A stretch of 64,000 nucleotides of DNA from Lachnotalea glycerini (GCF_003201285.1 NZ_QICS01000001.1:210678-274677); one strand, 5' to 3'; positions 37,275-46,356 are shown, counted from the first letter of the stretch. Notes: generated from the sequence alone by a model not told the origin. Made by a program: numbers and translations.

Positions 37275-38160
37275 ATGGAAAAGTATTAAGATTGTTGCTG
37301 GAATGAATGAGAAATTCAACTTTCCATCGGGTATATGTCATAATGCAAAAGATAATAAGCTGTATTTATCTGATTTACATAATGGAGTTGTTCACAGTTA
37401 TGATATAAAGAATGGTGTTCTAAACACTCTTTCAAATAAGGCTGTCGTAAATGGGAAGGTAACCTGTTTGAAAAAACCATTGGGAATTTCATGGCGTGAA
37501 GAATATGGGCTGGTTATAACGGATGTAGCAGAAGACAAGATACTATTTTGGAATGATAAGGAAAAGTTATGGAAGGATATTTCATATGTGAGAATGAACC
37601 ATAGAGAAAAATACCAAATGCTGGGTGGAATTACAGGGGATAATAAAAAAAATATATATGTAAATGATTTTTTAAACAATCGAATCTGTATGATAGATGA
37701 AGATGGACAAGTAGAAGAGCTGATTCATTTTGGATTAACAAGGTATGAGGAGCTATCAGGCAGCTTTCAGACAATTAAGCGATGCTATGGACTATTCTAC
37801 CATAAGGATGCTTTATATTTGACAGATACAGACAGCAGCAAAATAATAAAAATGGATTTAGATACAAAGCATGTCAAAGAATTACCGCTTAATAAATATA
37901 TGTTATCAAGACCGATTGCTCTAACTGTCGATAGTTCTGGGAACTTGTTTATCTGTGAACCACGAAGAGTATGGGGGATAACTGGTGATGGAGAACAATT
38001 ACTTTTCATGCTTGATTCTACAAATTGGTCAAAATATTTAAGTCAATTTTCCTTATATACACGTCTTACATATGCAGGCACAATTGTATCGCCGACATTC
38101 GGCACAATATATTTGGTTGACTCAATCAAAGGGCTGGTTTACGAGATGGTGTTGGAGTGA
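37261..38160 (+). CDS. NHL-repeat beta-propeller protein
   Basis: A 299-residue NHL-type protein without any GGDEF domain. Repeats include FPSGICHNAKDNKLYLSDLH, IYVNDFLNNRICMIDE, and FGTIYLVDS. No signal peptide is seen. It is the third NHL protein in the window, starts inside the SDR gene, and probably works with it. Ligand or protein partner unknown. Confidence 0.7.
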   Translation: MINRKWKSIKIVAGMNEKFNFPSGICHNAKDNKLYLSDLHNGVVHSYDIKNGVLNTLSNKAVVNGKVTCLKKPLGISWREEYGLVITDVAEDKILFWNDKEKLWKDISYVRMNHREKYQMLGGITGDNKKNIYVNDFLNNRICMIDEDGQVEELIHFGLTRYEELSGSFQTIKRCYGLFYHKDALYLTDTDSSKIIKMDLDTKHVKELPLNKYMLSRPIALTVDSSGNLFICEPRRVWGITGDGEQLLFMLDSTNWSKYLSQFSLYTRLTYAGTIVSPTFGTIYLVDSIKGLVYEMVLE

Positions 38161-38221
38161 GTGTTTTACTTGAAAGGTGTTTATCTATCTATCGCAGTTA
38201 CATAACAGTATGATTAAGTAA

Positions 38222-38330
38222 ATTTAGAGTTGAATTAAAGGACTAATTCGAGTAAACGTATGTATACATATGAATTATTTTAAAGATGTTTTTAAATTAT
38301 GTTTACAGTGTGACCAAGGAGGGAATTAAG
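38222..38330 (+). pseudogene. Decayed 3' end of a radical SAM gene
   Basis: The DNA from about 38222 to the thiolase start is clearly alike to 5350-5457, the 3' end of the radical SAM gene at 4146 (for example AATTCGAGTAAACG in both, and GTTTGCAGTGTGAC versus GTTTACAGTGTGAC). The frame is lost. With the thiolase start remnant at 5458 it shows that a radical SAM gene once directly preceded a thiolase gene. Confidence 0.75.
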
Positions 38331-39503
38331 ATGAATAAAGTTGTAATTGTAGATGCTGGTAGAACTCCCGTTGGTAAAACAAATGGAAAACTGGCAAATG
38401 CGACAGAAGTACAATTGATGTCCGAAGTGTTTCGGGCTATACAAAAACGTACAAACATTAAAAAGGATGGATTGGAAGATGTGCTCGTAGGCTGCTGTTT
38501 TCCAAATGAGTCGGATAATCTGGCAAAGAAATCTCTAATTGAAGCAGGATTTGATATAGCAACTCCAGCGGCAACAATTAACCGTACGTGTGCATCTTCT
38601 CTTGAAGCATTATCAATTGCTTTATATAGAATTCAGTTAGGATATCAGGAACAGATTATGGTAGGCGGAGTTGAGAATATGAGCAAAAGTCCACATGTAA
38701 TGAAGCAGTTGATTAGAGAGGCAAGAAGAGCTATTAAATATGGAATGCCGTTGACAAGCGATAAAAGCTATATGGATTCAATTGTAGACAACATAGGTGT
38801 TGCAGTAGAATGGATGGCAATTGAACGTGGTATTACCAGAAAGATGCAGGATGATTATGCTGCAAGAAGTAACCAGCTTGCGAGCATGGCTTGGCAAAAA
38901 GGGTACTTCGATAGGGAAATTGTTCCAGTATCATTGGAGGATGGAACAATCTCGCTTGCCTATGATGAAAATATTCATGCAGAAACAACAATGGAAGAGT
39001 ATAAGAAAGAAAAGCCATTTCTATTTGCAGATGGTAATATCAGCAAGCTTAATGCAGCTTCTGTTACAGACGGAGCAGCCGGAATGTTAATTATGTCAGA
39101 AGAAAAGTCAATGATTTTAGGATATAAACCATTAGCAGAAATAATAGGAATGGAAGTAATAGGAAGACATCCAAAGAATATCGGTGAAGTAGCAGCAGTT
39201 GCGATTAATAAGTTACTAACACATTATTCTATGGAATTAGGGGATATTGGCTTAATAGAATGTAATGAAGCATATGCTGCACAAATGCTGTTATGTGAAA
39301 GATATCTGAAATGGGATATTGATAAAGTAAACATCAGTGGTGGGGGATTAGCAATCGGTCATCCGCTTGGAAGCACAGGATTACGTATATGCACAACATT
39401 ATTATATAATATGATACGTAAAAATATAGAATATGGAATAGCATCAATGTGTGCAGGGGGAGGTATGGGATATTCCGTATTATTAAGGAATTTATGGCGG
39501 TGA
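38331..39503 (+). CDS. Thiolase (acetyl-CoA acetyltransferase family)
   Basis: ATG 38331 follows AAGGAGGG. The 390-residue protein has all thiolase motifs: nucleophile Cys in NRTCASSLEA, CNEAYAAQM, GGLAIGHPLGSTG with its His, and the second Cys in CAGGGMG. It would condense or cleave acyl-CoA units. With the SDR, crotonase and dehydratase-like proteins it could build or trim a CoA-bound starter unit. A front-end copy is left at 5458. Confidence 0.9.
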   Translation: MNKVVIVDAGRTPVGKTNGKLANATEVQLMSEVFRAIQKRTNIKKDGLEDVLVGCCFPNESDNLAKKSLIEAGFDIATPAATINRTCASSLEALSIALYRIQLGYQEQIMVGGVENMSKSPHVMKQLIREARRAIKYGMPLTSDKSYMDSIVDNIGVAVEWMAIERGITRKMQDDYAARSNQLASMAWQKGYFDREIVPVSLEDGTISLAYDENIHAETTMEEYKKEKPFLFADGNISKLNAASVTDGAAGMLIMSEEKSMILGYKPLAEIIGMEVIGRHPKNIGEVAAVAINKLLTHYSMELGDIGLIECNEAYAAQMLLCERYLKWDIDKVNISGGGLAIGHPLGSTGLRICTTLLYNMIRKNIEYGIASMCAGGGMGYSVLLRNLWR

Positions 39504-40822
39504 CGAGTATGTATAGAAGAGAATACAAGGTATCTATTAGTAATTATCCATATTGCAATAAAAAAGTAGATGTAAAGAAGCTAGAAGAGGAATTGGAACA
39601 AGATAGCAATGAACAAAAAGAGGCTGTAGTTTATATACACATTCCATTCTGTGCTGAGATATGTGACTTTTGTATTTACTGCCATGAACAGGTAGTTAAT
39701 AATGACAAGATAGAAAAATATACAAATGCATTAATTAGAGAGATTCAAGAGTATAGTCGAAAATCATATGTGCGTTCTCTTTCGATTAAAGCCATATATT
39801 TTGGTGGTGGAACTCCGAGCATGTTGTCGGTAAATCAATTTGACAGAATTTTATCAGTGTGCAAGGAATGTTTGAATCTTGTATCAGATGTAGAAATATC
39901 AGTCGAAGTAAATGTGCTGAATGCAACAGAAAAAAAGATAGAACAGTTTAAATATTCTAGGGTAAAGCGAATTAGTGTAGGTATTCAGACATTTAGCGAG
40001 AAGACAAGGGAAACGTTAGGGTTACCTTTAAAACAAAAGGATTTATTAAATTTCATCAATATGATGGGACAGTATGAATTTCCAGTTATGGCTATTGATG
40101 TAATGTATGGAGAACCGTGTCAGGAAAAAGAAGAGATTATTCAGGACATTGAGATAGCATCTGACTTAAATATATCGCATATTTCGTTATATCAACTATG
40201 CGTAATCCGAGGCACAAAGCTATTTTCTAGGATGCAGCAATTTGATTGGGTACAGCCGGATGAGAGTATGTTATATGCAATGTTTAATGTGGCCGATGAT
40301 ACATTACAAAAATTGGGATTCTATAATACTGTTATACCAGAATACAGCAAATATGGTAAAGAATCTGTATTTTGGAAAGATAATTTCAATCCACAATTAG
40401 ACAGACTTTCCTTTGGTGCGTCAGCATATGGCTACCTAAATGGACGGACATATCAAAATGTATGCAATGTAGACACCTATATAAATTATTTACAAAAATT
40501 TAAAGTTCCTTTAGATTCTATAAGTGAAAAAGTAACGGTATTACAAAAATTGGAACGAGATATTATCTTGCAGTCACGTACTCAGGTAATTGATACAAAA
40601 TATCTGGAGGATGAATATAACGAACTATATGAGCAGATGTATAAAGAGACTTTGCAGGAAATAATTGATCAGCAATTGGCATATAGGGAGAAGAATCTGA
40701 TAAAGTTTACGAAACCGGGAATGTATATGCAAGAGGATATTGCAGTCAAATTTATGAAATCGATATTAGAGGGTAAATCGCGCTTATATAAAAAAATGGT
40801 AATTGGAAATCAGAAGATATAA
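39494..40822 (+). CDS. HemN/HemW-like radical SAM protein
   Basis: ATG 39494 follows AAGGA and overlaps the thiolase stop. The product (442 residues) has IHIPFCAEICDFC with cysteines at 53, 57 and 60, an extra Cys63, and FGGGTPSML, typical of the coproporphyrinogen-oxidase-like radical SAM family, which often binds two SAM molecules. Members include HemN, HemW, and methylase/cyclopropanase enzymes of natural-product clusters (C10P-type). In this context a methyl transfer, cyclopropanation or rearrangement is more likely than heme synthesis. Confidence 0.85.
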   Translation: MAVTSMYRREYKVSISNYPYCNKKVDVKKLEEELEQDSNEQKEAVVYIHIPFCAEICDFCIYCHEQVVNNDKIEKYTNALIREIQEYSRKSYVRSLSIKAIYFGGGTPSMLSVNQFDRILSVCKECLNLVSDVEISVEVNVLNATEKKIEQFKYSRVKRISVGIQTFSEKTRETLGLPLKQKDLLNFINMMGQYEFPVMAIDVMYGEPCQEKEEIIQDIEIASDLNISHISLYQLCVIRGTKLFSRMQQFDWVQPDESMLYAMFNVADDTLQKLGFYNTVIPEYSKYGKESVFWKDNFNPQLDRLSFGASAYGYLNGRTYQNVCNVDTYINYLQKFKVPLDSISEKVTVLQKLERDIILQSRTQVIDTKYLEDEYNELYEQMYKETLQEIIDQQLAYREKNLIKFTKPGMYMQEDIAVKFMKSILEGKSRLYKKMVIGNQKI

Positions 40823-40855
40823 TAATATACTTGAGTTATAGGCATAACAGAAGAT

Positions 40856-40905
40856 AAACATAAATAATGTATTTATTACTGGAGTTGTACAACATTATTT
40901 GTAAG
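40856..40905 (+). pseudogene. Possible ketosynthase start remnant
   Basis: A reading frame here gives NNVFITGV, close to NNVLITGL at the start of the ketosynthase at 8478, in DNA with a similar preceding stretch. The match is short, so it could be chance. If real, it is one more scar of a lost gene. Confidence 0.35.
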
Positions 40906-40992
40906 TCAGAAATAGGAAAGAGGGGATAGTATTTAGGTATTTTTTTAGGTAGGAAGGAACTGTAGTGCTATTTACAAATTGGAGGAGAGAGT

Positions 40993-42306
40993 ATGAAGCT
41001 TGGATTAATATCACCAAAAGGTGTCTGCATGGGGTCAGATGATAATCAAAGGCGAACGAAACAAATTTATAGTAAATTAGTTGGTATGGAAACACTTGAA
41101 GAATTAATGAGTTGTCCAAATTCTCCATTGTTAACTATTGCAGCTATTGTACAAGATTATTTTACAGAGATAAAATTTATTGATGAAGAAGTTGAAACAA
41201 TCGACTTTAATGAATCATATGACTTAGTAGCAATGTCATTTATGACACAGCAGGCTTCTAGAGCATTTGAGCTGGCTAAGAAATATAAAGAAATGGGTGT
41301 CTATACGTGTGCAGGTGGTATGCATCCAACAAATTCTCCAGATGAGACAATAAAATATTTTGATACCGTTTTTATTGGAGAAGGTGAAGTGACATGGATA
41401 GAATTTATGGAAGATTTTAAGAGACAGAGTCCTAAGAAAATCTATCAAAATGTAGACGAAATTGATATGGAGAAAGTACCTGTACCAAGATTTGATTTAC
41501 TAAAATTAGATGCTTATAAAACTATTCCAATTCAAATTTCCAGAGGATGTCCACATAATTGTGAGTTTTGTGCATCTACAAAGGTTTATGGACCAAAGTA
41601 TAGGCATAAGAGTGTTGAAAGAATATTAGAAGAGGTTGATTTGGTAACTAGCTTAAAACCAAACATACAAATATATTTTACTGATGATAATATGCTTGTA
41701 AATGAACGATTTTCCAAGAAATTGTTAACAGAGCTATGCAAAAGGAAAATTCGTTGGATGAGCCATACAGACATTGGTGTTGCAGAGCATGAAGAAATAT
41801 TAAAATTGTTACATAAATCAGGATGCAGTAAATTAGTTATTGGCTTTGAGAGCATAGAGCCAAATTCTTTAAAACACCTTGAAAGGTGGAAATATAAAAA
41901 ATATAAGCATTATGAGGAGTATATTGCCAAAATACAATCTTATGGTGTGGGTGTTTGGGGAACTTTCATAGTTGGTTTAGATAGTGATGAACGCTCAATT
42001 TTTCAAAAGGTTGTAGATTTTGCATTAGATAATAATTTATATGGAGCTATGATTTCTGTACCTACACCCTTTCCAGGTTCTAAGCTTTACGAGCGTTTGG
42101 AAGAAGAGGATAGAATTTTAACAAAGTATTGGGGTGATTATACCTTATGGAATGTTGTTGTAAGACCGAAGAAAATGTCAGTTAAGGAACTAGAAAATGG
42201 TTTTGAATATGTGCTGACATCCGTTTATTCGATTGAAAACAGAATGAAGCGTTTGAACCACTTTAAGAGAATTTATACAAATCTTATGAGGAATCAAAAT
42301 GTGTAA
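40993..42306 (+). CDS. B12-binding-type radical SAM protein (6 of 6)
   Basis: A 437-residue close paralogue of 4146, 19950 and 31304: PNSPLLTIAAIVQD, GGMHPTNSP, and cysteines 186, 190 and 193 in RGCPHNCEFC. A GGAGGAGAG site precedes ATG 40993. After its stop there is a decayed hydrolase start, so the order radical SAM / hydrolase found at 19016-21269 seems to have been duplicated here in another arrangement. Confidence 0.85.
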   Translation: MKLGLISPKGVCMGSDDNQRRTKQIYSKLVGMETLEELMSCPNSPLLTIAAIVQDYFTEIKFIDEEVETIDFNESYDLVAMSFMTQQASRAFELAKKYKEMGVYTCAGGMHPTNSPDETIKYFDTVFIGEGEVTWIEFMEDFKRQSPKKIYQNVDEIDMEKVPVPRFDLLKLDAYKTIPIQISRGCPHNCEFCASTKVYGPKYRHKSVERILEEVDLVTSLKPNIQIYFTDDNMLVNERFSKKLLTELCKRKIRWMSHTDIGVAEHEEILKLLHKSGCSKLVIGFESIEPNSLKHLERWKYKKYKHYEEYIAKIQSYGVGVWGTFIVGLDSDERSIFQKVVDFALDNNLYGAMISVPTPFPGSKLYERLEEEDRILTKYWGDYTLWNVVVRPKKMSVKELENGFEYVLTSVYSIENRMKRLNHFKRIYTNLMRNQNV

Positions 42307-42330
42307 TATAATCTTTTGGTGATAATGGAT

Positions 42331-42430
42331 CATATTCTATTTTGGAAAAGAGAAAGCTTCAATTCAGTTTCTTACAAGACATGTCATCCAGTTGAAATTC
42401 AAGAGCACTAACGGAAAGAAGAAATAAGGA
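42331..42430 (+). pseudogene. Decayed hydrolase 5' segment
   Basis: The DNA 42331-42430 aligns to 19068-19160, inside the 5' part of the membrane-anchored hydrolase gene (shared segments such as CATCCAGTT and CACTAACGG versus TACTAACGG). It has no start codon and the frame is broken. It is a leftover of a duplicated hydrolase gene. Confidence 0.7.
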
Positions 42431-42441
42431 AAGGAGTTGTT

Positions 42442-43170
42442 ATGGAATTATATGAGGCTATACTTGGCCGTAAATCGATACGTTCTTTTGAAGATAAGAA
42501 AATAGAAAAAGAAAAATTGGAATTCATGATTCAGATGGCTACATATGCACCGTCAGCATCAAACAGACAAGCATGGAAATTTATTGAAATTGATGATATT
42601 GATCTAAAAGAAAAAATATGTAATAACAATGGTGGAGGAATCCAATATGGAAAAAACTTAATTATGAATGCGCCTACAGGAATATTAGTATTATATCGTA
42701 ATGATGTATCAAAAAATTGCCTGATTTATAAGGATCATATTCAAAGTGCGTCAGCAGCTATTCAAAATATGTTATTAACTGCATATGAGATGGGAATAGG
42801 TACATGCTGGGTATGTAAATTGCCTAAACCCAGTTATTTAAAAAAAATCATGGATATTCCTCGCTGTTATGATATTATCGGGTACATTGCAATGGGTTAT
42901 CCCAAAGACTATATTTCTGAGCATACAGTTAAGCATTACAATGGAGATGTGAATCAAGCGCTAAGTAGAGTTAGAAAATACTCTGTGAAATGTGTTTTAT
43001 CCAAAAACAAATTAAATGACAAAGAATGTCTTGATGCATTTAAGTATCCTAAGGTATTATTTGTACTGCAAAGCATACAATTAAATTTTAGTAGTGGTTA
43101 CAATCAACATAAAATGATAAATAAACTATTAGAGAGATTGATTATTTATTTTGCTAATAAAAAATTATGA
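42442..43170 (+). CDS. Nitroreductase-family FMN oxidoreductase
   Basis: A 242-residue protein with the nitroreductase pattern: RKSIRSFEDKKI at the N-terminus, APSASNRQAWKF (FMN contact), and a central QSASAAIQNMLLTAYEMGIG helix. The C-terminal 60 residues extend beyond the usual fold. AAGGAAAGGAG precedes ATG 42442. It may reduce an enone or nitro group of a pathway intermediate using FMN and NAD(P)H. Confidence 0.85.
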   Translation: MELYEAILGRKSIRSFEDKKIEKEKLEFMIQMATYAPSASNRQAWKFIEIDDIDLKEKICNNNGGGIQYGKNLIMNAPTGILVLYRNDVSKNCLIYKDHIQSASAAIQNMLLTAYEMGIGTCWVCKLPKPSYLKKIMDIPRCYDIIGYIAMGYPKDYISEHTVKHYNGDVNQALSRVRKYSVKCVLSKNKLNDKECLDAFKYPKVLFVLQSIQLNFSSGYNQHKMINKLLERLIIYFANKKL

Positions 43171-43291
43171 TTGGTTCATCGCCAAAGAGCCATTGAAGTC
43201 CAAAGGGAACGTTTTGTTTGTGCATTTTTATGAAGATTGAAATATGGAAGAATATAAAAAAAAGAAGTATCGAATACAGAAGGGGAATCTT

Positions 43292-44344
43292 ATGAACGAT
43301 AATAATAAAAAAATACTGAATGTGGTCGTACAAAGAAAAATTAATTGCTATTCAAGCGATGCTTATTTTTTAAACTTGATTCTTGCCTATCCAAATATGT
43401 TGCCTTGGATTTATGAAAATTACATTCAATTATTTTTTTCCAGTGGGAAGAAAGTAAGAAATACGAATGAGAACGAAGTTTTTTTGGATTTTTTTGGAGG
43501 GTGGACAGAGCCAAGAAAATTGTTGAATTGCAAACAATATGACAGGAAATTTTTAAGTACTACAGATATAATTTGTTTTATAGAAAATAAGATCAGTGAC
43601 GGATTTTACCTTTATACCTATATAGATGAGTATTATTCCATTTCTGAAGGAAAAGAGCATTACTGTCATGACATCTCTATTTATGGTTATGACAAGATAA
43701 AGCAGTTACTGCATGTGATTGGGTTTGATAAGAAAGGTAATTATACTACATATACAATACTATATAGTGTATTTCGTTTAGCCTTTGAAAGTGGAATCCT
43801 GTTATCAAAGGAATACGACCAATATGGAGGAAAAAATTATCTCCTTGGAATAGCGCCAAACTTTAGCAGAGAAAAAAAATATGTAATAGAGCCGGAAAAT
43901 ATGAAGAGTATTTTCTATGATTATCTAAATAACATTAGAACAATTGACAATTTTGTAACAGATGACCCAAATTACGATCTTTATATGCAACCTCAAAATG
44001 TTTACGGAATATGCGTGTATGATTGCATAACAGAATACATTAGCAATTTTACCAATTGGACACACAAAATTGATTATAGAATTTTTCATGTTCTATATGA
44101 ACATAAGAAGTTGATGTCAGATAGACTTCTTTATTTAAAAGAGGAGTTGAAATATCCAATTAGTGAACAGGAAATCATTCAGACAAATGAATTAATTCAT
44201 AGTTGCGATAAAGCAAGACTCATTGTTTTAAAGCACAATATTATCCCAAAAGAGCAAACGTTATCTAAATTATTGAATTATATATTACAAATTAGTCAGG
44301 AAGAATCAAAACTTTTTAAACAGGTATATGATAAGATGATTTAG
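43292..44344 (+). CDS. Unknown protein, paralogue of the split protein at 44491
   Basis: 350 residues from ATG 43292, which follows AGAAGGGG; a longer frame opens at 43244. I do not recognise it firmly. A Cys near the N-terminus (INCYSSDAYF), a central HDISIYGYDKI and IGFDKKGNY give a weak resemblance to papain-like BtrH/C39-type proteins of natural-product clusters. A later HKKLMSDRLLYLKEE is shared with the 44742 product. It comes after the nitroreductase and before a strong terminator downstream. Confidence 0.55.
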   Translation: MNDNNKKILNVVVQRKINCYSSDAYFLNLILAYPNMLPWIYENYIQLFFSSGKKVRNTNENEVFLDFFGGWTEPRKLLNCKQYDRKFLSTTDIICFIENKISDGFYLYTYIDEYYSISEGKEHYCHDISIYGYDKIKQLLHVIGFDKKGNYTTYTILYSVFRLAFESGILLSKEYDQYGGKNYLLGIAPNFSREKKYVIEPENMKSIFYDYLNNIRTIDNFVTDDPNYDLYMQPQNVYGICVYDCITEYISNFTNWTHKIDYRIFHVLYEHKKLMSDRLLYLKEELKYPISEQEIIQTNELIHSCDKARLIVLKHNIIPKEQTLSKLLNYILQISQEESKLFKQVYDKMI

Positions 44345-44490
44345 CGTTTAATAAATAATAACTCATAAGTGTGTAATAAATTTATTTTCGGTTTATCTGT
44401 ATTTATATTAATTTTTTGCTTATTTATCACAAAATCTATTGTTTTATACGCACATTTCTTACCAGTTTTAAATTAAAGAGGAGTAATGAT

Positions 44491-44745
44491 ATGGAAGAAA
44501 AAACATTAAGCTTATGCTATGACCCTCCCGTAAAGTATTTTATGCATCATTCCATAGTTCTGGCAATGTTATTAGCAGAAAATAAAAATTGGAATTTTGT
44601 ATTATCTAATTATATACAATTAAATAAGTCAAAGATGAATAAATATTTATTTGATATGTATCCAAGAATTGGATCAGGTGAAAAATATGGTGAATATCCG
44701 TTAGATAATATTATGGAAAGCCATATAATATCTGGAATATTATGA
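44491..44745 (+). CDS. Unknown protein, N-terminal part of a split paralogue
   Basis: 84 residues from ATG 44491, after AGAGGAG. It aligns to the N-terminal part of the 43292 product (LSLCYDPP against INCYSSDA; NYIQL in both) and then stops. The next frame starts at the ATGA overlap and continues the alignment. It is either the first half of a two-subunit protein or a gene broken by a frameshift. Confidence 0.5.
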   Translation: MEEKTLSLCYDPPVKYFMHHSIVLAMLLAENKNWNFVLSNYIQLNKSKMNKYLFDMYPRIGSGEKYGEYPLDNIMESHIISGIL

Positions 44746-45536
44746 AAATAAGTAATAGAGATATTATTGACAAAGTAATCGAATGGATTAATAATGGATA
44801 TTATGTAACGATTAATTCGGATGAAAGAATGCTTCCTGACACAGCAGGGTATCAAAGTAAAATTTTTCATAACCATCAGGGATTTTATTTTGGATATGAC
44901 ATTGTAAAATGCAAGATGAAAATGTTAAACTTTGACACTAAAATGAATTACAGAATTATAGATGTTGATTTTAAGAATTTAATTAGATCATTTGAATCAG
45001 AGGAATTGATTAAGTCGCTCGATGAAAAAGGATTTGATTCGTATTTAATCCAATTAAGAAAAGTCAAACAAGACGTAATTGATTATAATTATACGGATTC
45101 AAACACAATTGTGTATATTCAACAATATCTTTATGAGTATTTAAATGGAATCAATTCAAGTAAAAAAAATTTATTATCATATGAAATATTAAAGGACAAT
45201 GATTGGGGTGTTAATGTATATGAAACTCTATTTGCCTGCTTACAAGGTAAATATTCCAATCGCTTTCTGTTTCAAGGAGTATGTGGTCTTTGTGAGCATA
45301 AGAATTTAATGTTAAAACGAATACACTATTTAAAGGAAAGAGGTTACGATATTGAAGAAAAAACACTTACAGAATACGAAAGCGTAGTCAAATTTTTTGA
45401 TAAATTTAAACATATTGCTTTAAAAAGCATACTATCCAATCAATATCAATTATTAAATGATTATATAAAGGAATTAAAAATCATAATTGCTTTGGAAAAA
45501 AAAGTATTAGAAAGAATTGTTAAAAGTATGGAATGA
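44742..45536 (+). CDS. Unknown protein, C-terminal part of a split paralogue
   Basis: 264 residues starting at ATG 44742, which overlaps the previous stop as ATGA. It continues the alignment to the 43292 product: RDIIDKVIEWINNGYY against TDIICFIENKISDGFY, FGYDIV against YGYDKI, and HKNLMLKRIHYLKE against HKKLMSDRLLYLKE. No separate ribosome site is needed if translation is coupled. Function unknown. Confidence 0.5.
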   Translation: MKISNRDIIDKVIEWINNGYYVTINSDERMLPDTAGYQSKIFHNHQGFYFGYDIVKCKMKMLNFDTKMNYRIIDVDFKNLIRSFESEELIKSLDEKGFDSYLIQLRKVKQDVIDYNYTDSNTIVYIQQYLYEYLNGINSSKKNLLSYEILKDNDWGVNVYETLFACLQGKYSNRFLFQGVCGLCEHKNLMLKRIHYLKERGYDIEEKTLTEYESVVKFFDKFKHIALKSILSNQYQLLNDYIKELKIIIALEKKVLERIVKSME

Positions 45537-45735
45537 TGGTATCTTAACAATAAAAGAGAATAAGGGGATTGGCCGGTCAGCTTCATTGATAATACATATC
45601 GTATGAATAGAATGAAATAAGTTCATTATCAAAATCATGTTATAAAATTCAGAAATAGTATTGAAAGAGCAAAGAAAACTGTACACCCGAAATACTCATT
45701 TCATATTAGCTAATTAGAAAGCGAGGAAAATGTCA

Positions 45736-45927
45736 ATGATGTATTTTTCTTTTATATTACAATTTATTTGTTTTGTTATTTGGATTGTCCTTTATTTTAC
45801 GAAAGGCGAAGTGTTGTTTTTAATAGTTGCAGCAATTATGCCATTAAATGCTTTATCAACTTACTTCTATTATAAGTATAAGAAAAAAAACAAAGAATTA
45901 ACTGATAAAAATTCAGACGAAGATTAA
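45736..45927 (+). CDS. Small membrane protein
   Basis: 63 residues from ATG 45736 (GAGG 9 bp before; 45730 and 45739 are other ATGs). It has two hydrophobic helices (FSFILQFICFVIWIVLYF and VLFLIVAAIMPLNALSTYFY) and a charged tail KYKKKNKELTDKNSDED. It could be an immunity or accessory membrane peptide. It ends 58 bp before a terminator. No family is recognised. Confidence 0.5.
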   Translation: MMYFSFILQFICFVIWIVLYFTKGEVLFLIVAAIMPLNALSTYFYYKYKKKNKELTDKNSDED

Positions 45928-45985
45928 GAAAGATAATTAAAAAAGAAGACAAAGATTATAAAGAAGACCTTGAATATAATTTAGG

Positions 45986-46024
45986 AATAGCATTCGAGCT
46001 TTAATAGCTTGGGTGCTATTTTTG
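45986..46024 (+). terminator. Rho-independent terminator
   Basis: A 15-bp stem with three G-U pairs (AATAGCATTCGAGCT / AGCTTGGGTGCTATT) closes a TTAAT loop and ends in a T run. It separates the small membrane protein from the AgrD-like gene. Confidence 0.85.
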
Positions 46025-46195
46025 TCTTCTCAATGAAGAAGCCATCAATTTTAGCAAGACGTATTAGAGAAAGTATTGACAAATGTGAATAAGGAATAAG
46101 TCAAGGAAAAAGAGTATATGGCTTTCGTAAATAAAAATTAATATAAGTGAATTAAATAACATAAGTAACTCTGTATAAGATAATAGAAACAATTT

Positions 46196-46283
46196 TGCAA
46201 CAATCCCCTTCGTATGCAAAAATTTCCCTCTAAATTGCAAAAATTTCCTATATTATTGTCAAAGTTTGACAAAGTTATATAAT
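46196..46283 (+). promoter_or_regulatory. Promoter with 21-bp-spaced direct repeats and a palindrome
   Basis: TTGTCA at 46256-46261 and TATAAT at 46278-46283 are 16 bp apart. Two exact 13-bp repeats TGCAAAAATTTCC lie at 46215-46227 and 46236-46248, a 21-bp period, just upstream of the -35 box; a poorer third copy begins at 46196. A perfect palindrome TTGTCAAA-G-TTTGACAA (46256-46272) covers the -35 box. Direct repeats two helical turns apart are how LytTR/AgrA-type regulators bind. No other gene is visible in 46025-46356. Confidence 0.65.
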
Positions 46284-46356
46284 TAATTAATAGAAAACAA
46301 AAGGTAAAAACTATAAATAATACACTATATAAAGATAAAAATGGAGTTGAAACTAA

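Noticed and set aside
39494-40822. Coproporphyrinogen oxidase of heme synthesis
   Set aside because: The family signature is there, but there are no heme genes nearby and it is embedded in the cluster, so a biosynthetic tailoring role is more likely.
4146-42306. Calling the locus a ladderane cluster
   Set aside because: The pairing of radical SAM, FabF, FabZ and ACP genes is similar, but no phytoene-desaturase-like gene is seen and the trans-AT and dehydratase parts do not fit.
44700-44760. Programmed ribosomal frameshift at the ATGA overlap
   Set aside because: No slippery heptamer or following stem was evident; coupled translation or simple mutation is enough.
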